Positions 16,008-23,958 are shown, counted from the stretch's first letter. The stretch: 64,000 nucleotides of DNA from Flavobacterium swingsii (GCF_900111965.1 NZ_FOJT01000003.1:186001-250000); one strand, 5' to 3'. Made by a program: numbers and translations. Notes: generated by a model not told the origin, from the letters alone.

Positions 16008-17288
16008 TTATTTTATTTGTTTAATAAGTAATCCTGGATAAAATTTCTTTCCTCCTGAAAATGTAGTTCTATCAATAACTGGTTTTTTTTCTGTACTGGC
16101 TTCAAGACCTGCAGCACCATCAGCATTGTAGGTGTTATCCCAAATCCCATCTTTCTCTACTTTTATCGTTCCAATACTTTTGTAAGTAGCAACTCCTGTT
16201 TTTTCATCAATAACTTGTTCAAGAACGTCAAATTTTTCTCCACCTTCTAAACCTTCTTTAGTTCCAATTTTAGCTGTAATAGGGTTTCCTGTAAAAAGAG
16301 GTGTTTTGGTTTTGAAAACATCGTATTTCTTTTGAAGTTTAGCATAAACATTATCCACAATTCTTACTGTTGAAAGGGCGATAATTTGCTCTTCTGTCCT
16401 TTTTTCTGATAATGAAAAAGTAACTAAAGCTGACGCTTCCTCATCTCCAACAAATTCTAATTTAAATAATTCAGATTTATCAAATGCTTCTTTCTTTTTA
16501 GCATCTACACTACCTTTTTCCATATAAAAATCAGTATAAAAAGTATTTGATACTGTTTCATTCCAAACTAATTTATATAAAAAAGATGTTGCCCAAATAG
16601 AATATCCTTCTTTGGCTTTATCGTATGCTTTATCAGCAGCTTTCATAGCCATATCTTGTCCCATTGGAAGTTTGCTAGCGGCAACTTTTGCAGCATCACG
16701 TATAACACGCGCAACAGGTTCGTTTTCTATAAATTTAAATTTGTTTACAACTACAAATGTGTTGTCAATCAATTCAAAACCAGCGGTTTTTAATAATGCT
16801 TGACCTTCTGAAGATGCTTGTGCCGTTTTTGTTTCAAGGAATGACGCATTAAAAACACCTCTATCTGCTACTAAGTTGCAATCGAAACTTCCGTCAGCTT
16901 GTCTATCAAACCATTTTGCAACTAATTTGTTGGCAATTTTTTCTTTTTCTAAATATTTTTGAATTCTAATAGGCAACTCTTTATTAATAGAATCTGTTTT
17001 ACCCATTTTTGAAGAGGTATAAATCTTAGCTTTTTCTTCTGCAGTTAAAGTGTAATTAGCAGGGTTAAAAGATTTTTGAGAAATTTGATGGTCATTGTAT
17101 TTGTCCGGAAAAGGAGCGTTGTTAAAAGCTTTTAGAACTACATCCTTTTGAGGGAATTTCTCTGATTCTACAACCATTGTGTGTAAAGAACTTCTGCGAT
17201 ACTTAACATCTAAAGGCTTTTCAGCCATTTGTGCAAATGTGTTCAATCCAACCAATAATAAACTAAGTGTAATAATTGTGTTTTTCAT
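16008..17288 (-). CDS. Exported protein of unknown function (first gene of the five-gene operon)
   Basis: A 426-residue protein with signal peptide MKNTIITLSLLLVGLNTFAQ. The mature protein starts with MAEKPLDVKYRRSSLHTMVV. It has a central helical region (KVAASKLPMGQDMAMKAADKAYDKAKEG) and a C-terminal beta-rich part with the repeated pattern LFTGNPITAKIGTKEGLEGGEKFDVLEQ. That pattern resembles small beta-barrel domains of envelope proteins. No enzyme motif is seen. It leads the operon behind the palindromic promoter at 17362-17406, with a leader of about 100 nt. Confidence 0.75.
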   Translation of the reverse strand: MKNTIITLSLLLVGLNTFAQMAEKPLDVKYRRSSLHTMVVESEKFPQKDVVLKAFNNAPFPDKYNDHQISQKSFNPANYTLTAEEKAKIYTSSKMGKTDSINKELPIRIQKYLEKEKIANKLVAKWFDRQADGSFDCNLVADRGVFNASFLETKTAQASSEGQALLKTAGFELIDNTFVVVNKFKFIENEPVARVIRDAAKVAASKLPMGQDMAMKAADKAYDKAKEGYSIWATSFLYKLVWNETVSNTFYTDFYMEKGSVDAKKKEAFDKSELFKLEFVGDEEASALVTFSLSEKRTEEQIIALSTVRIVDNVYAKLQKKYDVFKTKTPLFTGNPITAKIGTKEGLEGGEKFDVLEQVIDEKTGVATYKSIGTIKVEKDGIWDNTYNADGAAGLEASTEKKPVIDRTTFSGGKKFYPGLLIKQIK

Positions 17289-17361
17289 TTTTTAATATAT
17301 TTCCTTACTCTTATGGATTTTCAGTCACTCCCCGTTTTTTGTTAGTGGTTTCTGAACTCCA

Positions 17362-17403
17362 CTTTGAATAATTAACAAGTATAAGATTGTTAATTATTCA
17401 AAG
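17362..17403. repeat. Perfect 17-bp inverted repeat overlapping the operon promoter
   Basis: CTTTGAATAATTAACAA (17362-17378) is exactly complementary to 17387-17403, with an 8-nt spacer. The outer edge of the right arm overlaps the minus-strand -7 box. No T-run follows on either strand, so it is not a terminator. It is best read as an operator or a 5'-end RNA hairpin. Confidence 0.7.
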
Positions 17404-17425
17404 GTAATATAAAAAATTTTGTCAA
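17399..17425 (-). promoter_or_regulatory. Promoter of the five-gene exported-protein operon
   Basis: The minus strand reads TACCTTTG (17406 to 17399), a perfect -7 box, with TTG 16 nt upstream (17425 to 17423). Transcription would begin near 17392, giving a leader of about 100 nt. Confidence 0.55.
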
Positions 17426-17522
17426 AAAATACCTACATTTAGTTATTTTTACATCTAACTGATTTTAGTTAGACAATTATGTAAACAACTAAAAATCAAA
17501 TCACTTTATTTCTGTTTTTTAT

Positions 17523-18602
17523 TTAAAACTCAAATCGTAGTTGCACGACTACGGTTTTTTTTATTTCCGTATTCAAATTAGCGAGAGAAATTCCGAGTAA
17601 TCTTACCGAATCTTTCATTCGTTCTTGGTATAATAATTCTTTGACGGTTTCAAAAATAATTCCTTTATCAGACACAAAATAAGGTAATGTTTTACTTCGG
17701 GTTTGTTGGGTAAAATCGCTGTATTTTATTTTTAATGTAATTGTTTTTCCTGATATTTTGTGTTTTTGAAGTCTTCTTTCGAGTTCAGTAGCAATTCGTT
17801 CTAATCGTTCTGCCATAAATATTTCGGAAGTAAGATTGGTATCAAAAGTATGTTCGGCAGCGACCGATTTTGTGGTTCGGTTGGGTTTTACTTCACTGTT
17901 GTGAATGCCACGCACAATCTTGTAATACTGAGCGCCACTTTTGCCAAAATGTTCTTCGAGATATTCGGACGTTTTTCTTTTTAAATCTTTTCCTGTAAAA
18001 ATCCCATGTTGGTACATTTTTTCGGTGGTTACTTTCCCGATTCCGTAGAATTTTTTGATATCTAAAGCTTCCAAGAAATCTTCAATTTCTTCTGGATTGA
18101 TGGTTTTTTGCCCGTTGGGTTTATTATAATCGGAAGCGATTTTTGCTACAAATTTATTGGAAGATATTCCTGCTGAAGCCGTTAGGCCAACTTCATCGAA
18201 AATACGTTTTCTGATTTCTTGTGCAATAAGTGTGGCGCTAGGATTTCCTTTTTTGTTTTGGGTAACATCTAGATACGCTTCGTCGAGCGATAAGGGTTCG
18301 ACCAAATCGGTGTATTCATGAAATATTTTCTGAATTTTTTTAGAGATTTCACGATATCTGTCAAAACGCGGTGGAACAAAAATTAAATCGGGGCAATTCC
18401 GTTTGGCTTGTGCGCCGCTCATCGCGCTACGAACGCCAAATTTTCGCGCTTCGTAACTTGCTGCCGAAACGACACCTCGAACTTCGTTTCCGCCAACAGC
18501 TAATGGTTTCCCTTTTAGATCAGGATTGTCCATTTGCTCGACCGATGCATAAAATGCATCCATATCGATGTGAATTATTTTTCGCTGTGGGTTATCGGAC
18601 AT
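17523..18602 (-). CDS. dinB: DNA polymerase IV
   Basis: A 359-residue Y-family lesion-bypass polymerase. The palm motifs IHIDMDAFYASVEQ (metal Asp) and SLDEAYLDVT (Asp-Glu) are intact. A helix-hairpin-helix thumb region follows (IKKFYGIGKVTTEKM). The C-terminal little-finger domain is present, but I see no clear beta-clamp-binding tail beyond LRFEF. A perfect -7 box lies only 4 nt upstream of the ATG, so the message may be nearly leaderless. No LexA-type box was recognised. Confidence 0.96.
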   Translation of the reverse strand: MSDNPQRKIIHIDMDAFYASVEQMDNPDLKGKPLAVGGNEVRGVVSAASYEARKFGVRSAMSGAQAKRNCPDLIFVPPRFDRYREISKKIQKIFHEYTDLVEPLSLDEAYLDVTQNKKGNPSATLIAQEIRKRIFDEVGLTASAGISSNKFVAKIASDYNKPNGQKTINPEEIEDFLEALDIKKFYGIGKVTTEKMYQHGIFTGKDLKRKTSEYLEEHFGKSGAQYYKIVRGIHNSEVKPNRTTKSVAAEHTFDTNLTSEIFMAERLERIATELERRLQKHKISGKTITLKIKYSDFTQQTRSKTLPYFVSDKGIIFETVKELLYQERMKDSVRLLGISLANLNTEIKKTVVVQLRFEF

Positions 18603-18606
18603 GGTA

Positions 18607-18614
18607 CAAATTTA
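18607..18614 (-). promoter_or_regulatory. -7 box abutting the dinB start
   Basis: The minus strand reads TAAATTTG, a perfect TAnnTTTG. The ATG of dinB at 18602 begins 4 nt after it, where transcription itself is expected to start. Confidence 0.45.
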
Positions 18615-18713
18615 AACACAGATTTTACAAATTTTCACAAAATATAAAAAAAATAATTCTTCCAAAAAATCATTTATTTGTTTTTATATTTTAGTCCAAT
18701 TATTAAAACTAAT

Positions 18714-18784
18714 TGTCATTCCGACGAAGGAGGAATCTAATTATTGCTGATTTTTTATGAGATTCCTCCTTGGTCGGAATGACA
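18714..18784. repeat. Long imperfect palindrome, REP-like intergenic element
   Basis: A 25-nt arm starting TGTCATTCCGACGAAGGAG (18714-18738) pairs with 18760-18784 with one mismatch across a 21-nt spacer. I recall similar GTCATTCCGACGAAGGAGGAATC-like palindromes between genes in many flavobacteria. It accounts for part of the 337-bp gene-free stretch between dinB and the CYTH gene. Confidence 0.7.
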
Positions 18785-18814
18785 GATGGAGTTTAAAATC
18801 ATATCTTTGGTAAC

Positions 18815-18937
18815 GAAACCCATAGCCCAGATTGCTTCGCCAGTTCGCACTTTCAGGCTCGGGTGTAATGAAAATCCTTTTGCTTTTTTCTTTAAAAAGC
18901 AAAAGATTGTAATGAATAGCTGGAAATAGCTCCTGAA
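18815..18937. repeat. Structured intergenic repeat ending at the CYTH start codon
   Basis: It is bounded by AAACCCATAGCCC and GGAAATAGCTCCT. It has a central 12-bp perfect stem, CTTTTGCTTTTT (18877-18888) with 18894-18905. The layout matches a repeat I recall as common in Flavobacterium intergenic DNA. It ends 2-3 nt before the ATG at 18940. An internal 17-bp segment (18832-18848) recurs exactly at 25950-25966. Confidence 0.55.
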
Positions 18938-18939
18938 AA

Positions 18940-19407
18940 ATGATAGAAATAGAACGTAAATTTTTAGTTTTAAATAATGATTTTATCGCTTTGGCTGTTG
19001 CCAAAAACAGAATCGTGCAAGGTTATTTGAATTCTAATCCTGAGCGAACGGTTCGTGTAAGAATTAAAGCGAACAAAGGGTTTTTGACTATAAAAGGCAA
19101 AGGAAACGACTCAGGAACGACAAGGTTGGAATGGGAAAACGAAATCCCATTAGCGGAAGCCGAAAAACTATTGCCTATTTGTGAAAACGGTGTGATTGAC
19201 AAAATTAGATACGAAATTCCGTCAGGAAAACACACGTATGAAGTTGATGTTTTTGCTGGAGAAAATAACGGTTTGATTATTGCGGAAATAGAACTATCTG
19301 CCGAAAATGAAAGTTTCGAAAAACCAAATTGGTTGGGTCAAGAAGTTACTGGTGATAATAAATATTACAATGCTTATTTGAGTAATAATCCTTTCGGGAG
19401 TTGGTAA
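18940..19407 (+). CDS. CYTH-domain protein (triphosphate tunnel metalloenzyme family)
   Basis: A 155-residue protein of the CYTH fold, whose members hydrolyse inorganic triphosphate or other triphosphates. The diagnostic ExExK motif is EIERKF at residues 3-8. Later come basic strand residues (RVRIKANKGFLTIKGKG) and acidic ones (EIPLAEAEKLL, YEVDVFAGENNGLIIAEIEL) that line the tunnel. Length suits a single-domain bacterial CYTH enzyme. The substrate cannot be read from sequence. It is convergent with the RlpA-like gene (3-nt gap). Confidence 0.88.
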   Translation: MIEIERKFLVLNNDFIALAVAKNRIVQGYLNSNPERTVRVRIKANKGFLTIKGKGNDSGTTRLEWENEIPLAEAEKLLPICENGVIDKIRYEIPSGKHTYEVDVFAGENNGLIIAEIELSAENESFEKPNWLGQEVTGDNKYYNAYLSNNPFGSW

Positions 19408-19410
19408 AAA

Positions 19411-19893
19411 CTATTTTTTCTTCATCACTTCGATAGTTACCGATGTTTCTCCGCCGCCTTTATTAGACGTTATTTGCATGAATGCGCGTCGGGATAAGTC
19501 TATTTCCCGGCCTCTTACAAAAGGACCTCGATCGGTTACTGTAACTATGACATGTTTTCCGTTGCGCTCATTTGTAATACGCAATATGGTTCCAAAAGCA
19601 AATTTTCTATGTGCAGCCGTGAGTTTGTTATTGTCGAAACGAGCGCCACTTGCAGTACGCTTTCCGTGAAATTTTTTAGCATAATAAGAAGCGTGGGCTT
19701 TCTTTTTGTATAGTTTATACGTGAAATCACCTTCTATAAGTAAACTATCTATTGCAATCGAATCAACCTTGACAGTGTCTTGAACTGGTCTTGTAGAAAA
19801 AGATTGTTTTTCGAATTTTTTGAACGAAAAATTAGAAATTAGTATCGCTGCTATTGTTGTGGTAATTACCAGAAAAAATTTATCTTTCATCAT
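19411..19893 (-). CDS. RlpA-like double-psi beta-barrel protein
   Basis: A 160-residue protein with an N-terminal membrane anchor or signal segment (about residues 4-22). The C-terminal double-psi beta-barrel contains [29 protein letters not shown] and [22 protein letters not shown], the hallmark of septal-ring lytic transglycosylase RlpA and relatives acting on peptidoglycan. There is no SPOR domain, so it is the short flavobacterial form. The first two codons are both Met; either could start. Confidence 0.85.
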   Translation of the reverse strand: MMKDKFFLVITTTIAAILISNFSFKKFEKQSFSTRPVQDTVKVDSIAIDSLLIEGDFTYKLYKKKAHASYYAKKFHGKRTASGARFDNNKLTAAHRKFAFGTILRITNERNGKHVIVTVTDRGPFVRGREIDLSRRAFMQITSNKGGGETSVTIEVMKKK

Positions 19894-19943
19894 AATTTTA
19901 ATTAATTATTATTACACACTTGTCAAATACCATACCCAAAAAG

Positions 19944-19973
19944 AAAAAAGTCTTAATAAATAAGACTTTTTTA
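19944..19973 (-). terminator. Terminator of the small membrane protein gene
   Basis: AAAAAGTCTTA (19945-19955) pairs with TAAGACTTTTT (19961-19971), loop of 5 nt. On the minus strand it lies 6 nt after the stop at 19979 and ends in a T-run. Confidence 0.8.
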
Positions 19974-19978
19974 AATTA

Positions 19979-20401
19979 TTAGAACCACAATGACCACGGA
20001 ATTCTACTTAATATAAGTAATAATCCCAAACCATAAAATATTGTAAATGCTTTAAATTTAGGGGTACTTTCTACTATTTTTTTATGTTTAGACCAACCTA
20101 TTGTAATTAATACAATCGCTATAATATTAGTTAAGGGATGCTCTAACGAGGTTAGTCGCAAAGCCGCATTTTTCATGTCTCCAAATGCTGACAAACCCAA
20201 TGGTGACAGAAAATATAATACCAACCCTACGGTAAGTTGTACGTGTGTTACTATAAGTGCAAATAATGCGATTTTCTTATCTTTTGAAGTAAATTCTCTT
20301 TTAGAAAAGAATCCCAAAATGCTGTTTGCAACCGCTACAACTAGAAGTAATAAGGCTAGATATGCCCAGCCAGAGTGAAATTTTTGAATAAATTCGTACA
20401 T
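19979..20401 (-). CDS. Four-helix integral membrane protein, cytochrome b-like
   Basis: A 140-residue protein with four predicted transmembrane helices (about residues 12-32, 43-68, 86-104 and 115-135). Histidines sit near helix ends (His9, His52 in THVQLTVG, His88 in LEHPLTN). This pattern is seen in a flavobacterial family often labelled cytochrome b-like. Haem binding is plausible but unproven. It is transcribed alone, with its own terminator. Confidence 0.7.
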   Translation of the reverse strand: MYEFIQKFHSGWAYLALLLLVVAVANSILGFFSKREFTSKDKKIALFALIVTHVQLTVGLVLYFLSPLGLSAFGDMKNAALRLTSLEHPLTNIIAIVLITIGWSKHKKIVESTPKFKAFTIFYGLGLLLILSRIPWSLWF

Positions 20402-20508
20402 TTTTTTTGTTTTAGTTCAAACAAATATAAGCAAAAAAGAAGACAGATTTAAAACTTGTATAATAGAAATAGAGTACTTAAAAGTCTTAACAAATAATTG
20501 ATATTTTT

Positions 20509-20542
20509 TTGGTACAGTATTTGAATTAATTTCATACCTTTA
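20509..20542 (+). promoter_or_regulatory. Promoter of the short T9SS protein gene
   Basis: TTG (20509-20511), 23 nt, then TACCTTTA (20535-20542), which has one mismatch to TAnnTTTG. It lies 17 nt before the ATG. Confidence 0.4.
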
Positions 20543-20559
20543 CATTATTATACATTTCG

Positions 20560-20901
20560 ATGAAGAAAAACTACCTTTATATTACATTTTTCAGTCTTTT
20601 GTTTTCGTTGAGCGCTTTAGCTCAAGACGGGAAGCAATCGTCATCGGCAATAAAAAACCAAGAACAACAGTTTGACAATCTAAATGTATACCCAAATCCG
20701 GTAGGAAACGGGCGTGTATATATCACCTCAAAAACTACGGAACCTAAGGATGTAGAAATTTTTGATGTGTTAGGAAAACGTGTCATGCAACTCACAATTT
20801 CGACTAAAGAATTGAATGTATCCTCACTTTCTCCAGGTGTCTATATTATAAAAATTAAAGAAGGGGAGCAACGTGCTACCAGAAAGCTAATAATCAAGTA
20901 A
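20560..20901 (+). CDS. Very short T9SS-sorted protein (signal peptide plus sorting domain)
   Basis: A 113-residue protein. A signal peptide (MKKNYLYITFFSLLFSLSALAQ) is followed by a linker of about 18 residues. Then comes an almost complete type A type IX secretion sorting domain, from LNVYPNPVGNG to ATRKLIIK. It contains the DVLGKRV and LSPGVYIIKIKEG motifs. There is hardly any cargo. It would be exported by Sec and then handled by the T9SS. Its role is unknown; it may be a surface anchor or a remnant of a larger gene. Confidence 0.85.
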   Translation: MKKNYLYITFFSLLFSLSALAQDGKQSSSAIKNQEQQFDNLNVYPNPVGNGRVYITSKTTEPKDVEIFDVLGKRVMQLTISTKELNVSSLSPGVYIIKIKEGEQRATRKLIIK

Positions 20902-21010
20902 TTGATTATTTACGAATTTTAAAATTTAATGTTTTATTTACATAAGTTTCTTTTATCTTAAAGAAATTACTTACTATCTTTGTAGTCCAAAATTTAAAAA
21001 ATAGAAAAAA

Positions 21011-21922
21011 ATGAAAAAAATTTACTTATTAGGAACTTTATTAGCTTGTACTTTGTCTTTTGGACAGGTTTTTACAGGAACTTATACTTTTGCTTCTGTT
21101 ACAACTACGTCTGGTCTAACTGACCCAACTCCTGTTCCTACGGCTGCAGGTATGACATTTGGTTCTTTTTCCGCAGTGAATCCTGTTGCAACTAACTCGA
21201 CTGGGACTGGTCGTTTCTCGTTTACCGACCAACCTCTTGGAGCAACTCCTTCTGATAATGTTTATGCTAATTTAGTGGGATTAATTGACCTGACAAATTA
21301 TATGGAAGTTACAGTTACACCAAATGCTGGAACAACCTATAATTTAACAGGTGTTACATTTAGACACCAAAGATCAGGAACTGGAGTTAGAACGTATTCA
21401 GTTAGATCTAGTGCTGATGGTTATGCGGCTAATCTTCCAGCTTCAATAAGTCCTGCAAATACAGAGTTGTCGGTTGAAACAGGAAATATTTTCTTTAGAG
21501 TTTTAGATGCAACCACAACTGGTCAAAATGGAAGTACAATTACCTTAAGCGGGGCAAGTTTTACAGGGCTAACAACTGCAGTAACATTTAGATTTTACGG
21601 TTGGAATGCTGAAGCAACTACTGGTTCTAATAGCATTGATGATGTTGCAATTTCTGGAAATGTAACAATATTATCTAGAAACAGTTTCGATGCTATTTCA
21701 GGTCTAAAAATATACCCTAACCCAGTAAAAAACTTATTAAACATTACTTCTGATAGTTTTGAAGCAAAAACTGTAGCAATTTATAATGTATTAGGAAAAG
21801 TAGTTCTTTCTGAAAAAGTTACAAATGCGCCAGTAAATGTTGCAAATCTTGCAAAAGGTGTTTATGTAGTAAAAGTTACTGAAGAAGGTAAAACAGCTAC
21901 TAGAAAATTAGTTATCGAGTAA
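21011..21922 (+). CDS. T9SS-sorted secreted protein, beta-rich
   Basis: A 303-residue protein with signal peptide MKKIYLLGTLLACTLSFGQ. The Ser/Thr/Gly-rich beta-type cargo domain (about residues 20-225) ends with NSIDDVAISGNV, as in carbohydrate-binding-like jelly rolls. A type A sorting domain (LKIYPNPVKN to TRKLVIE) ends the protein. The last 186 bp are nearly identical to the next gene's. No catalytic motif is visible. A strong terminator follows. Confidence 0.85.
   Translation: MKKIYLLGTLLACTLSFGQVFTGTYTFASVTTTSGLTDPTPVPTAAGMTFGSFSAVNPVATNSTGTGRFSFTDQPLGATPSDNVYANLVGLIDLTNYMEVTVTPNAGTTYNLTGVTFRHQRSGTGVRTYSVRSSADGYAANLPASISPANTELSVETGNIFFRVLDATTTGQNGSTITLSGASFTGLTTAVTFRFYGWNAEATTGSNSIDDVAISGNVTILSRNSFDAISGLKIYPNPVKNLLNITSDSFEAKTVAIYNVLGKVVLSEKVTNAPVNVANLAKGVYVVKVTEEGKTATRKLVIE
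21737..21922 (+). repeat. Near-identical T9SS-domain coding segment, copy 1
   Basis: 186 bp that match 22717-22902 with two substitutions (21746 and 21790), including 132 identical bases up to and including the stop codon. Identity drops sharply upstream, so only the sorting domain is shared. Confidence 0.9.
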
Positions 21923-21943
21923 TCTTACTTAACTAAAATATTT

Positions 21944-21978
21944 AAAAAAAGCCTAACTAAATTTAGTTAGGCTTTTTT
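21944..21978 (+). terminator. Terminator after the first T9SS protein gene
   Basis: GCCTAACTAAA pairs perfectly with TTTAGTTAGGC, extended by A-run/T-run pairs on either side. Confidence 0.85.
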
Positions 21979-22083
21979 GTACATATAACATTGTATCGAT
22001 AATTTATTACCATTAAACGAGTTTATTCTTTTACTTGTTTTATAAATTCTAATTTTAGAATTCTAAATTCTAATTAAAAAAAT

Positions 22084-22902
22084 ATGAAGAAAATCTACTT
22101 ATTATTAGCACTCATCGTAGCAATGAGTACAAACGCACAAGGAATTGTATCTTGGAATTTTAATTCTAGCAATACCAATGCATCAACGGGAGTTGGAATC
22201 TTAAGTTTTGTTGGAGGAACTGGAAGTTCTTCTTATGTTAATAATGGAGGAACACAAGCATTAGCTTTTGCAGATTTTCCAGCTGTAAATGTTGGGTCAG
22301 GAACTGCGGGAATTAGGTTTGCTACGAGTACTAGTGGCTATACAGGTATAAGCGTTACTTTTGACACGTATGGTCATAACCAATCATCAAAATGGCAACA
22401 GTATGAATATACCACCAATGGTAGTACTTGGATTATTTTGAGTAACAATGCTGGCGGACTAACTTCTGGTTTCTTGCCTGTAACTTTAAACTTCCCGGCA
22501 AGTTGTGACAACAACCCAAACTTTGCTTTTAGAATTGTATCTATTTTTAATCCTAGCGGTGGTACACAATACGAACAAGTGCAAGGTGGTGGTTATAATG
22601 GGAGTAATGGAAAGTGGTATTTTGATAATGTAGCCATAACAGGAGCAACATTAAATTTAAAAAGCAACAAAGAAATTTCAGGATTAAAAATATATCCAAA
22701 TCCTGCTAAAAACGTTTTAAACATTGCTTCTGATAGTTTTGAAGCAAAAACTGTAGCAATTTATAATGTTTTAGGAAAAGTAGTTCTTTCTGAAAAAGTT
22801 ACAAATGCGCCAGTAAATGTTGCAAATCTTGCAAAAGGTGTTTATGTAGTAAAAGTTACTGAAGAAGGTAAAACAGCTACTAGAAAATTAGTTATCGAGT
22901 AA
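22084..22902 (+). CDS. T9SS-sorted secreted protein, beta-rich, paralogous tail
   Basis: A 272-residue protein with signal peptide MKKIYLLLALIVAMSTNAQ. The beta-rich cargo (about residues 20-195) has the WYFDNVAITG ending typical of jelly-roll domains. The sorting domain LKIYPNPAKN to TRKLVIE follows and is almost the same as the upstream gene's. Cargo sequences of the two proteins share architecture but little obvious identity. It has its own terminator. Confidence 0.85.
   Translation: MKKIYLLLALIVAMSTNAQGIVSWNFNSSNTNASTGVGILSFVGGTGSSSYVNNGGTQALAFADFPAVNVGSGTAGIRFATSTSGYTGISVTFDTYGHNQSSKWQQYEYTTNGSTWIILSNNAGGLTSGFLPVTLNFPASCDNNPNFAFRIVSIFNPSGGTQYEQVQGGGYNGSNGKWYFDNVAITGATLNLKSNKEISGLKIYPNPAKNVLNIASDSFEAKTVAIYNVLGKVVLSEKVTNAPVNVANLAKGVYVVKVTEEGKTATRKLVIE
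22717..22902 (+). repeat. Near-identical T9SS-domain coding segment, copy 2
   Basis: Second copy of the 186-bp segment at 21737-21922; two mismatches. It fits recent duplication or gene conversion. Confidence 0.9.
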
Positions 22903-22921
22903 TTCGTTTTAAAATATATTA

Positions 22922-22952
22922 GAAAGCTCCAATTCACGTTGGAGCTTTTTTA
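22922..22952 (+). terminator. Terminator after the second T9SS protein gene
   Basis: AAAGCTCCAA (22923-22932) pairs with TTGGAGCTTT (22939-22948), loop of 6 nt, followed by T residues. Confidence 0.85.
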
Positions 22953-22959
22953 TTTTATG

Positions 22960-22967
22960 TACTTTTG
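22960..22967 (+). promoter_or_regulatory. -7 box of the LuxE-like gene
   Basis: TACTTTTG is a perfect TAnnTTTG directly after the preceding terminator. Transcription should start at about 22970-22974, so the gene's start must be downstream of that. Confidence 0.5.
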
Positions 22968-22977
22968 TAAAAAAAAC

Positions 22978-23958
22978 TTGATTTCTTCAACCGATATATT
23001 TAGTATTTCAAATCAGAAGCAATTTGAAAAAATCGCTTTGAAAGTTTTTCGTTATCAATACGAAAACAATAGAGTGTATCATGAATTTTGCAATTACTTA
23101 AAAACCGAAGTTCATAAAGTAAAAACGATACAACAAATTCCATTCTTACCTATTCAGTTTTTTAAAAGTCATACCGTTCTTTCAAATTCAAATCCTATTG
23201 AAGCTACCTTTAGTAGTAGCGGAACCACAGGAATGATTACCAGCAAACATTTGGTTACCGATGTTTCTTTGTATGAAGACAGTTATCGCAATGCATTTTC
23301 ACAGTTTTACGGAAACATAGAAGATTATGTGGTTTTGGCATTGCTTCCATCGTATTTAGAACGCGAAGGTTCTTCGCTAATTTATATGGTCGATGATTTA
23401 ATAAAGCTATCAAAAAATTCGGATAGTGATTTTTATCTGCACAATCACGAAGAACTAATCCAAAAACTTATTGCTTTAGATAATGAAGGACAAAACGTAA
23501 TCCTTATTGGCGTGACTTATGCTTTGTTGGATTTGATTGAAAAACAGAAATTTAATCTTAAAAATACCATTGTCATGGAAACTGGAGGTATGAAAGGCAA
23601 ACGCAAAGAAATGATTCGAGAAGAATTGCACGAGCAACTTTGCGATGGTTTTGGTGTAAATGCGATACATTCTGAGTACGGAATGACAGAATTACTTTCG
23701 CAAGCTTATTCGCTCGGGAATGGTGTTTTTGAATGTCCTAATTGGATGCAAATCCTAGTTCGTGATACCGAAGACGCTTTAACTTACGTTGAAACTGGAA
23801 AAACAGGTGGCATTAATGTGATTGATTTAGCCAATATAAATTCCTGTTCCTTTATTGCAACACAGGATTTAGGGAAAGAATACGCAAATAATACGTTCGA
23901 GGTTTTAGGACGTTTCGATAATTCGGATATTCGTGGTTGTAATTTGATGGTGATGTAA
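22978..23958 (+). CDS. LuxE-like acyl-protein synthetase/ligase
   Basis: A 326-residue protein of the acyl-protein synthetase (LuxE) family, which activates acyl groups as adenylates. It shows FSSSGTTGMITSKH (nucleotide-binding loop), the METGGMKG segment, HSEYGMTELLSQAY and a late GxINVIDLANxxSCSFIATQDLG region. I choose TTG 22978 (MISSTDIFSIS) because upstream codons overlap a terminator and a promoter, and family members begin similarly. No luxA, luxB or luxCD lies nearby, so the substrate is unknown. Confidence 0.75.
   Translation: MISSTDIFSISNQKQFEKIALKVFRYQYENNRVYHEFCNYLKTEVHKVKTIQQIPFLPIQFFKSHTVLSNSNPIEATFSSSGTTGMITSKHLVTDVSLYEDSYRNAFSQFYGNIEDYVVLALLPSYLEREGSSLIYMVDDLIKLSKNSDSDFYLHNHEELIQKLIALDNEGQNVILIGVTYALLDLIEKQKFNLKNTIVMETGGMKGKRKEMIREELHEQLCDGFGVNAIHSEYGMTELLSQAYSLGNGVFECPNWMQILVRDTEDALTYVETGKTGGINVIDLANINSCSFIATQDLGKEYANNTFEVLGRFDNSDIRGCNLMVM

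Noticed and set aside
22939..22977. Upstream in-frame starts for the LuxE-like protein
   Set aside because: They lie inside the preceding terminator and the -7 box, so they would precede the transcript start.
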